NCBI GenBank assembly: GCA_905221605.1
Contig: CAJNDS010002183.1
Location: forward strand, 368,501-432,500
Reading direction: 5' to 3'
Length of the DNA stretch: 64,000 bases
DNA from: Symbiodinium natans
Lineage: Eukaryota; Sar; Dinophyceae; Suessiales; Symbiodiniaceae
How positions within the stretch are numbered: the stretch's first letter is position 1; every line of letters starts with the position of its first letter. Shown piece by piece: positions 19,881 through 30,400 of the stretch. The notes beneath the pieces were generated by a model, which saw only the letters and a list, made by a program, of their open reading frames with translations, searched no databases and was not told the DNA's origin. The translations under genes were made by a program, and so were the position numbers.

Positions 19881-22800
19881 AAACCCTGAACCCTAAACCC
19901 TAAACCCTAAACCCTAAACCCTAAACCTTAAACCAGAAGCCAAGCCCCGTCTTGATGACGACAAGGCAAGCGCATCCCACAGCGTTATGTGGCCTTCGGC
20001 GGAGGGCAGCAGCCTGAGCATAGTGCCGGCAGGCCCCAAGGCTCCACAAGGACTTTTTTTGGAGGGTTTTTCGGATGCAGCGACTATTCTGCGCAACGCT
20101 GTGGGCCGTTGGCTTGGCATGCAGGTGTCAGGGCTTGAATGGAAGCTATGCTACCCCCACCCCCCCCCCCCCCTTCAGTAAGACATCTGGGTTTAGGGTT
20201 TAGGGTTTAGGGGACAACTACACCAGAACGCGGAACAGCGCACGGCTTACTCAACCTGCTCTGTGCGGAGCTCCTGCTACTGCAGCGCCAACGGCACAGC
20301 GCAGGTGCGCCGCGCGTGTGCGCTCGCTGGCCTGCCCTGGAATCCGTAGGAATCTTTAGGAACCTCTCAAACCGGGTTTTGGAGTACTGTACTGTAATGC
20401 TTTTTATGGTTCTGGGTTCTGATTATAGTTTACCTAAAAATTACATACCTTTTTTTTTCCAGGGTCTACTCCAAAGGTGGGCAAACCTTAGACGTTAAAA
20501 CCGTGAATCCTTCGCCTTAAAATTCAGCTGCTGTGACTGGTATAGGGCTCATGGTCCAGAGTAGTCCCTATAGGAAACGAGGTTTCCTCAAGGCTCGCGT
20601 GCACGTGAAGGTGCCTGTTCATCGTCTTCGCCCTGCTGAATCTCATGGGGGTCGGGCTCTTAGACGCCCGTGCAAGTTGGGGCATCCGTTTCCTTACTTC
20701 GGGACTGACTATACATGAACCTGGAATTTCGGAATGCAATGGACAATATACGTACGGCTAAAATCCTTTCAAAGGTGTACCAGGTTCCCTTTTAGGTTTT
20801 GAAGGCGGAGGAATGCTGTCGGAATTCCCGTGGCTTGAGCCTAGGTGCTGCAGTAGAACGCCTGAGTCTGTGGGGCCAGCGAGAACGCTTTGCCTTTCCA
20901 GACGAGCTTGTTCCAGCAGACTTGTCCAAACCTCGTATGTGGCGGTCTTGCCGAGCTGCTCGATTCGTGTGGCAGGGTTTTAGGTTCAGGGTTTAGGGTT
21001 CAGGGCCGCCCCCTCTGAGTTCATGCTCGCCCCTCCCCGCCTTCTAGACCGGCTGGGCAAGAATTGAGCAAGCTGAGGGCAAGTCCTTCGCTTTTTCCCG
21101 CCATGTTGCGCTCAGAACAGTTACTCCCGGCAGCCGACCGGGAGCGCATGTTTCACCCGGCCACGTGCCTTTGTCCCCTTCATCCTGCGTGCACGGGTTG
21201 CCGTGCGGGGGATTCTGCTGTCGATGGGGTTGCTCCTTGAAGCCACAGACGGAAGGCTATAGAGGCCTAGGATTGCAGTTATCCAGGGTTTAGGGTCTTT
21301 CAATTCAGGGTATGTGAGTAGAGGGATCAAGTGGACGAGGCGCCATGTGGCCATTGCATGAAGTCGCAGGGGCCATTTGCCAACCGGCATGGCCAAATGC
21401 GAGATAGGGCGGTTGAGGCGAGATGAAATGTGTGCAAAAGTGCGACGTGTGTGGATTGCATCTTCCCTAAACCCTAAACCTAAACCCTAAACCCTAAACC
21501 CTAAGCCCTGATTGTTTTGCAGGAAAGAGCAGGAGGACGGTGGGGTGGAAGAGCGCCTGCCTTTTTGGCGCTTCGTTTGCCCGTGGGTTTAGGGTTTATA
21601 AGGTTTAGGGTTTGGGAAGCAAACAGGCAACATCATAGCAAAATTGTCCAAATACATAAGCTCCCGTCATTTCTGTTCGGCCAGTTGGGCGGCCGTCCGC
21701 CCGCCTCTCCCCGGTTTGCGCCTAAGTGCGACGCAAGACTGACTAGAGCCGCTTTCCAGCAGGGAGTCGCTGTTGCTCGTTGAGAATGGACAATGCTGGT
21801 AACTTTGAATGAGTTGGTTGCTTGCAACATCGAATTTTTGGCTCGCAGTACACTTCCACAAAAGTGGTGACGTGTTAGATGTTTGTACTCGCTCGACAAA
21901 TCGATGCAGCAAACCAGAATCACTGATTGCAGCTACTGGTGCTACTAGAAGACCGAGGACTACTGTCTACCTTCTGTTTAGGGGGGCTGCTTTTAGGTCT
22001 AGGGCGTGACTGTTAGAACTGCCACATAGGTCATAGCACGCCAGGGGGCAGAGCAAATCCGTTTCTTGGCAAGCATGGGTTTAGGGTTTAGGGTTTAAGG
22101 TTTAAGGCAAGCATGTCCACCGATGCCGATGTGTCAATTCTCACGGAGCTCCATGTCCAAATGCAGGCTGGTTTCTGCCTCGTAGCTGGCGTACCCAGAG
22201 GTTGTTCTACATTACTACTATTTGTTTACGAACATAATCCCTATACTACCCTTTGTAAGGAAGAGTAGTTGATTTTGTTGGTTTGTTTCAGCGAATATAG
22301 TCGCTTCCGGACCCTTCTCGTACCCTAAACCCTAAACTACGTAGCAGGAACATACCAGAGTACTTTGTCACAGTTGGGTAAGATTTTTTTGATTTTTCAC
22401 CATGAACCAGAGTACAGTAAACCCCAGAAAGTTGGAAGCCGTGTTAAGGACAAATAGTGCTGGGATTCCCTATACTTTACTCTTAGGGATTGAGGCTATT
22501 GAGTTTCCAACTTTTTGGCTTCTACTGTAGAGGCCCCCACGAGGGGCATAGTTCAGCGCATCCCACACGGCGCTATTTCCCTAAACCCCAAAGCCACAAA
22601 AAAAGGGACCATCATTTAGGGGCGTCCCTACATGGGGATCTCTACTCATGGTCCTCTCGGGGTCGGTACAAGGCCCGGGAATATAACAGGCACCCCTAAC
22701 AAAGGACCATAAAGGACCGAATTCCTAAACCCTAAACCCTAAACCCTAAACCCTAAACCCTAAACCCTGAACCCTAAACCCTAAACCCTAAACCCTAAAC

Positions 22801-23102
22801 CCTGCAGGGTCGGGGCGGGGGGGGATGGGATGGAGGAGGGGGGTGCTCAAGGTCGCAAGTCCAGGGAACCCCCAAAAAGGGGGAACTACGTTCTAGCGAA
22901 CCCCCCGCATGGTCTTTTGCCACTTTGGCCAGCCTGAAGCTGAATGGGCGAAGCGACAGGCGTTCAATGATGTGGTGTGTCACGGTGTGCTGCACCGGGA
23001 AGCTAAGCAGAAGGGACATAAACCGAAGATCCCTTGAAAGCTGCAGCAAGGCAACAAGGAAGAGTGCAGCCACGGTAGGTTCTCTAGCTTTCACATTGGA
23101 GT

Positions 23103-23210
23103 TTCCCAAAATACAGGTACCCCACTAGTCTACCCCTAAACCCCAAAATGCTATAACCCTTAGTAGAGGAACCCCCAAGAAGGGTACCCCCATTTTCGGA
23201 AACCCCAACG
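23103..23210. mobile_element. short inverted-repeat element, family G
   Basis: The left end GTTTCCCAAAATACAGGTACC is complementary to the right end GGGTACCCCCATTTTCGGAAACC with mismatches. It directly follows an open exon-like stretch. Confidence 0.6.
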
Positions 23211-24077
23211 TATGGGCCTTTGCTTTAGAAGCCCCTTGCTTTCAGGGTTTAGGGTTTAGGGTTTGGGGTTTAGGGTTTAGGGTTTAGGGTTTAGGTTTAG
23301 GGTTTGGGTGAATGTTCTGCCATGGCCGTCGACTCTCCACCTCCCTGATCCGTCCGAGCTTCGCAGCCGCCAGAGGCTTGGTATCAAGGGGCTGAAGGAG
23401 GGACGCTTACAAGGGACCTTAGGGTTTTGGGTTTAGGGTTTAGGGTTTAGGGTTTAGGGTTTAGGGGTTACTTAGGGGCTATTTGGGGAAGAAGATTAAG
23501 GGTCCCTTCTGGGGGTCCCTCCTTTTGCCCCTTCATGGTCCAGTTGCCGATATCGGCTCTTCCGTTCCGCGTTTGCGCCAATTGCGTCAGGCTGTCCTAC
23601 ATCCCATCCCAAGGCCCTAACCCTAAACCTTAGAAATGCCTAAAGGGCCCCCAAAATGCCCCGGTAGCCGTTCAGAAGCCCTAAACCCTAAAACCTAAAC
23701 CCGAAACCCCAAAACCCTAAGCCTAATAAAGGTGCTGGGTCTGTCCTCCCACGTGCTGACCAGACGAAGCAAGCTTGCAACCTGCGACTCCAGTGTCCAC
23801 CAGAAGAAAGGCCATGGGATGGCAGTGTCTTTGGGGGTTTCGGGTTTTAGGGGTGTTAGGGTTGTCGGGTTCAGGGCTTTCGGGTTTTAGGGTTTTAGGG
23901 TTTGGAGTTTAGGGTTTCAGGGTGTAGGGTTCCAGGGTATATTCGTTCGCTCCGTTCATTCATCTCATACTGAATTTCGCACGTCTTTCATTCCTTGTAA
24001 ATTCGACATTGAATTCTCTCACTTCTACCGTGAGCCCCTTGAGGTCTTATTGCAATTGGCTCACGGACGTGCCATTC

Positions 24078-24102
24078 ATCTCTCCCTCCCTCTCTCTCTC
24101 TC

Positions 24103-24139
<37 letters not shown>

Positions 24140-24140
24140 T
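24078..24140. repeat. CT dinucleotide microsatellite
   Basis: A nearly pure TC/CT run with CCCT interruptions, followed by T-rich sequence. Confidence 0.9.
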
Positions 24141-24408
24141 TGTTCACCCATCCCACCTTGATACCTTGTTAACGCCTGGTCTGGCTAAGACTCAGACTCG
24201 TCTTTTCACTCGCGACAATATATTATGAGAAGCGCACGAAGTACGCGCGTGAATGATATTGTTGTTGCGCGTTAAAAGACTGAGTGTGCGACCGCTAATC
24301 TTGCTAAAGCCGCAGCTTTTCCGCCCGTGTTCACCGTTCGTTCTCAGGGAATAACCACTCACACGTTCAGACCCTTGAAAAGCGCAGGCCAGGTTAACCC
24401 TGTAGAAG

Positions 24409-24464
24409 CCCTAAACCCTAAACCCTAAACCCTAAACCCTAAACCCTAAACCCTAAACCCCAAT
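24409..24464. repeat. CCCTAAA tract before nucleoside hydrolase exon 1
   Basis: About seven units ending some 30 bases before the acceptor GGCAG at 24,491-24,494. This suggests that exon 1 as read is itself preceded by an intron. Confidence 0.85.
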
Positions 24465-24493
24465 AAAATGTACTAAACTTGGCTCGGCTGGCA

Positions 24494-27400
24494 GATGGGA
24501 GTGCCAGCGGTCCGGCTCGGCGCGTCATCATTGACACCGATCCAGGCTCGAGGGGTTTAGGGTTTAGGGTTTAGGCTTTAGGCTTTAGGGTTTAGGGTTT
24601 AGGGTTCCGAGGGAATTGTGGAGGGAAGCTTCTTGCTTCACCTTTGGTCTCCCCGTTTAGGGCTCATAGCTTCCCACTCCCAGGGCAATACATCTTTCAC
24701 CACCTCAGACACGTGTGCTGGCGGAAGCCTACAGACGTGGCTGTCATCATGAGCTGGCGGCTGATGAGTTACCGATGAAGGAACGAGCATGTAGGAACCC
24801 CATGACAGGTACAGGGTTTAGGGCTTAGGGCTTCGGCTTAGGGTTTAGGGTTTAGGGTTTAGGGTTTAGGTACATGGCTGAGTGAATATTAGGAAGCTGC
24901 GCACAGGCTTGCTTAAGGCTCCGCAGGCTTCCTAAAATGGGGTCCGCACATCTGGAGTCCCCTTGATCACCCCTTACTCGGTGAGCGAGCGCCTACTGTT
25001 TGCTAAAAGCCCTCCCCCAAAAAACTAAAAATCCCTATATCACCCTCCCTATATTACCCCTATCTTTATTTACTATATATCTTTTTTTTTGGGGGGGGGG
25101 GGGGGGTTCTTATGAGCAATTCGTAGTAGCCTGTTCCTTTGCTTCCTTGCAACTGCCTGTACCCTCGGTCAGAATGACAAATGAAGGACAGTTGGGATGG
25201 ATGCCATGGAGTCTGATACCCTAAACCCTAAAACCCCAACCCTCAACCCCAAATCCTGAACCCTAAACTCTATTAGTGACGTTAGTATTTTGTAGACCCT
25301 AAACCCTCGAAACCACTCAGAACCCCCCAGCAACTCCACCCAGAAAAATCGCAACAAAAAGCGCAAAACGCGCCGTGTGTAGGTAACACGGGAAGGCGAT
25401 GAAACGTGTGTCGATTCTACCACGCAGGCCACGCATTTCGTGACGTTGCACAAGACACACACGCGAAAACCATTCACCAAAAGGGGCACCCCTTTTGGTA
25501 GTTGAAAGCGCTGAAATCGGAACGTGTGACAGCACACAGAATAAACAGCGGACATGTTGAAAATGTCTCGAAAGCCTCACGCAGGCCAATGTTTTCAGCA
25601 TGCACCGTGAACAAGGAGGAACAGCAGCAGGGGAGAAGACGCTGCTTTGACCCGAAAAACCATCCCGCAACCGAACCCGCCAGGGGGTTTAGGGTTTACC
25701 CAAAGGCTCCTATGCAGTCCCTTTTTGGCGTAGTATACTAGAATCCCTCATGACTTACCCACAAAGGAACTACATTGAACCCTTCAGGTAGGGTTTAGGG
25801 TTAACCCGCCAGGGGGTTTAGGGTTCAGGGTTTAGGGCTTAGGGTTTAGGCCCGTTTGTTTGCGGTGCAGGTGTGGACGATGCTCTGGCAATTCTCTTGG
25901 CCTCGGGATCTCCCCAGCTGAAGCTGGAAGGATTGTCCATCGCCTTCGGGAATGGCAAGGAGCACTTGACGTCCGAAAGCTGCTTTAGGGTTTAGGGTTT
26001 AGGGTCTAGCCGGGGCGCCATATCACCACTCCAAGTTACGGTCCACTGTGTTCAGTCGCTTGTATACCGCGACCCCGTATTTCCATTTGTTTGGGGTTAA
26101 CCCCTTGAAGCAAAAAATGGCACGTCTTTAATCTCAGAAAGGAAAGTTTAGAGAACTGTTAGTGATGGTGCAAGATCGCCTGTGAGGACATCGCAGCCCT
26201 GGGCCCCTTGGATGCCGCTGCTAGAAACCTTCCTCGATCTTGGCTGTTCTTTTACAGTAGGGAATTCCGGGGGGGGGGGGGGGGGGAGGACCCTAGAATT
26301 CCTTCAAGGGCGTCTCATTCAGACAGCTGGCGCACGGATGATTGTCGCGTGTCTGCGAGGCTCGAACGCCAAGTTGATTCTTCGCTTGGCTGGCTTGGCG
26401 ACGACCCCTGTCTCTCTCGGAGCAACTCGGACCCAAACAAACTTTAGCAATAGGTCTTGGAGTAGTCTAGGGTCCGGGTTCATTTTATTCATGAGCCTCG
26501 ATGGTTAGCATCATCCACGTAAAGCCCCGATCAAAAAATCAGAAGATGCATAAGAGTACGAGTATGGATCATTCAGCAAACCCTAAACCCTAAAGCCTAA
26601 ACCCACTGAACTAAGCCCTCCAGAACAGCCCCCAAAGGCAGAGCCAACAACCTGCACCGACGATGAAGTAGGCAAGCCTTTTTTTGAGTCGATCAGATGT
26701 CCAAAGGACTCCAGGTAAAAGGTGGGATTCGGGATGTTCCCCTTATACTAGCAGTCCTTCATAGGCATCATTGTAATGATAGTACCACCCTATTATAATC
26801 CCTATGAAGGACTGTTATGATGAGGGGGAACATTTCAAGGTGGGCTTAGGGCGTTTCAGGCGTTTCGGGCTTTAGGGCGTTTGGGTGTTTAGGGTTGACC
26901 GGCAATGGGGGTTAAGGCCTCGAAAGCCTGTCGGTGTCAGGATGGCAAGCGGATGTCATCGGCATGAACCGATACGTCTTTCCAGTTCAGGTTAGAATAT
27001 ACATGTACATACACATATATATATATATGTATATATATATATACATATATATACATATATATACATATATATATACATATATATATATATATACATACAT
27101 ATATATATATATGGTCACTTCTCCAAGATGTGGTCCCTTCTGGGTCCTTTTTACAAGGCGGCCCCTCTGATTAAGGATACCCCAAACGGAACCCTAATGT
27201 AGAGAACTGACATATATACGTAAACATGTTTTGTGTGTGGGCTCTGATGGGATGGCATTGGTGCTTTTTTGGGGCGCCTGTATTCGCTCACGCCATGAGG
27301 GGGTTTGTGAGTTTGTTAGGGCAAGCTTGTTCCAAGGAGCCTTTGCATAAGAGCTCTTCTTCGATGAGTACCCCTAAACCCTAAACCCCAAACCCCAAAC

Positions 27401-30400
27401 CCTAAACCCTAAACCCTAAACCCTAAGCCTAAACCCTAAAAAGCCCTAAACCCTAAACCCTAAAAAAGGGATCCGGGGAGGTCAAAACCTAGTTGTGCGC
27501 ATCCTGCAGATCCCCCATGCCCGGGCGCCTTGACATGGGAGGCGCCGTGGTTCAACGCGAGGGCATGGCGAAGACCCTGGTGCACGGGGAGGATCACATG
27601 GGCAACGTGAGCTCCTTTGCGGCAGATGGTTTAGGGTTTAGGGTTGAGGGTTTAGGGTTTCGGGGTTAGGGTTTAGGGTTCACATGGGCGACGTGAGCTC
27701 CTTTGCCGCAAACATGGGGATTATGATGCCCTATAACCCCTTAAAAGGGGGCCCTTTGTTAGGGTTGATTATGGGGGTTATTCTACCACCTTCACCTCTC
27801 AAAAAGGCCCTTATAACAGGGTTGATTCTGGGGATTATAGGGCCTTATGGCCCGTCCTGGTGGTCATGTGGCGGGCCATGGTAGGGGAATCGCTGCACGA
27901 TCTTCGTTTCTTTTTGCGAAGGTTCAGGAGTATAGTTGCGACATGCGCTGCACCAGTCTCTGGATGCATTTCTAGATTCCAGCCACTTCTGCGTCGGGTA
28001 ACTGCCACTTCCCACGGCGAAGGTGCCCAGTATGGCAAGGATGCCTCAGACAGGACCGGATTTCACGAGCTGGCCGCCCCGGAGTTCATCTACCAGCTGT
28101 GCAAACGCCGCCCGGACTTGCACGGGACGTCTTTTCTTAGGGTTTAGGGTTTAGGGTTTAGGGTTGTCCCATATAGTGCTCACCCCAAACCCTGCTCAAA
28201 GCCTTATCCCTAAATCCCATGAAGCCCTACACTGCCCTACACACCCTAAACACACTCTAAACCCTCAACACCCTAGAAGCCTTAGAAGGCCTACGAGGAC
28301 CATAAACCCTATAAGCCCCCCAGGTCGAGCCCCACACAGAACCATTGAGCCTTACAACTCCGGGTTCAGGGTTTAGGGTTTAGGCTTTGGGTTTAGGGTT
28401 TAGGGTTTAGGGTTTAGGGTTTAGGGTTTAGGGTTTAGGGTTTAGGGTTTAGGGTTTAGGGTTTAGGGTTTAGGGTTTAGGGTAACCCGAAAGCCGCCAA
28501 CTCTGAGCCAGGTCATCCGCGTGAAATCACGCTGGTCTGCATCTCGGCAGCCCACTGGTAGCCTTTTGCCTGTTGCCCCTTCTGGGGTTCCTTAAGTACA
28601 TCTAAAACCCAAACCCCCACACCCTAAACCTTCAAACCCCTGAACCCGACCAAAACCCAAAACCCTAAACCCTAAACCCTAAACCCTCAAACCCCTAAAC
28701 CCGACCAAAGCCCTAAACCCGAACCCTAAACCCTAAACCCTAAACCCTAAACCCTAAAACCTACCTCAAGGCATTGGCCCACTCCACAACCTGGCCTCAG
28801 CCTTGCACGCGCACCCGGACCTTCCCGAGCTCCTCCGCGTCTTGCCCGCGGACAGCCGGGTTGAGGGGTTTTGGGTTTTGGGTTTGGGGTTTGGGGTTTA
28901 GGGTTTAGGGTTTGGGGTTTAGGGTCTGGGGTCTAGGGTTTGGGATTTAGGGTTTGAAGTGGGTTAGGATTTGGGGGTTGGGGTTCCGCTAGGTTAGGGT
29001 TTGGGGCTGAGGGTTTACCTGGGTGAGGGGGTTTGGGTGCAATGGGTTGAGGGGTTAGGGTGTTTAGTATATGGTTCGGTTTTTATTGTTTCGGGTGTGC
29101 AGGGTTCAGGGCGTTTAGGGCTTAAGGTGTATGCCAGGCACGAGGGCTTGTGATGCTTATGCAAGGTTGGGGTTCGGGCATGTGCAACCCCTAAACCCTC
29201 AACCCTTAACCCTGAAACACCCTCAACCCTGAACCCTCAACCCTGAAACCCTCAACCCTGACACCCTCAACCCTCAACCCTGAAACCCTCAGCCCTCAAC
29301 CCTGAAACCCTCAACCCTACCCTCCTCTCCCCTTCCAGGTGAGGTTGTGATCATGGGCGGGGCCTTCGGCGAGCGCCGTGGCAACCGGACGCCTTCTGCT
29401 GAAGCCAACTTCTTCGACGACCCGGAAGCTGCTCAGGCGAAGGGTTTAGGGGTTTATTTAGGTGAGGGACTGGTGCTCTAGCTGCCTTCGGGTTGTTTTG
29501 AGTCTGCGTTCCCTTCATTGTAACGCTCCTCTAGCCTAGCGCTCCAGTCTTGATTCTGGAGGGTTCTTGCGGTAATTGTAAACGCTTGCGCGCGCCGCCT
29601 CGGCAGCCGGGCCGGCCCCAGGACAGGAAAGGAGGAAAGAGGGTTTCTGCAAGAAATGGGGACGGGGGGGCTGGTTGGGGAGGGGGGGCCGGGTTTTGAG
29701 GGGCTCCACGGCGTCGGTTTGACGCTCCTCCAAGCGATGGGGGGGGTCCCACAGGGCGGTGGGGCGGGTCGGCCACAAACTTTTGTATGGGAGAAGGGTT
29801 GGGTGGAAAGGAGGCCCGATCCGGGTCTGCTTGCTCCAAACGCTTCTCGGCAGGAAGCCGAGGCAAATCGACCTAAGAGAGGGCAGCTCTTGGGAGCCCC
29901 ATGCTGTGCCCGAACGTTCAGGGTTTAGGGTCCAGAAAATCTCCAAAACCTTGCATAAAGTCGCAGGTGAACCAGGTGAGCTTGCCCCAGTTGACCCCTC
30001 GGGACCCCTTCTAAGTGCCTTGTGCCCGACATGCCCTCCACATGCCCCCCCAAACAGAGTCTGGATCGTGACGCCTTCCTTGCCTGAGGGAGAGTTCCAT
30101 GAACTAGGGAAGCCTCTTGCCCCACCTGCTCCTTTGCCCAACTGTTTCTTCAATGTTACAGAGACTTGCATACGGGGAGGGGGGCGTGGGTTGGGTGCAA
30201 GTGGGGCATAGCTCTGCGGGCTGGAAAAAACTTGAACCCTGTGCACCCATACGTCCTGAATCCTGAAATAGGCGGTGCTGACCGCCGGCTTCGAGCACCT
30301 TGTCTTAGCAGGCCTGGTGGCACAGCATCCGCTCTCGTCACAACAAGGGCCTTCTGATGTGCGAGGGGATTTTGGGCTTTACAGGGTGTTCATTGGGCTC

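Larger units (their letters stand above)
19879..24408 (+). other. region of unidentified exon-like pieces between GDT1 and the nucleoside hydrolase
   Basis: Protein-like open stretches occur at about 19,950-20,125 (...SLSIVPAGPKAPQGLF...), 20,210-20,340, 20,797-20,980, 21,520-21,585, 22,920-23,083, 23,330-23,420 (PSELRSRQRLGIKGLKEG) and 23,545-23,610 (VPRLRQLRQAVLHP). They alternate with telomere-type tracts (19,879-19,934; 21,463-21,510; 22,723-22,803; 23,241-23,305; 23,421-23,466). They may be exons of one or more genes. I recognise no family and cannot link them in frame. Confidence 0.3.

Noticed and set aside
21121-21923. Several overlapping minus-strand open frames
   Set aside because: Short, mutually overlapping and opposite plus-strand open stretches. 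No family features are seen.
29536-30246. 236-codon minus-strand open frame inside nucleoside hydrolase intron 7
   Set aside because: GC-rich intron with open frames on both strands. The product is proline-rich without recognisable motif and the overlapping plus-strand frame is equally long. A nested gene cannot be excluded but is not supported.
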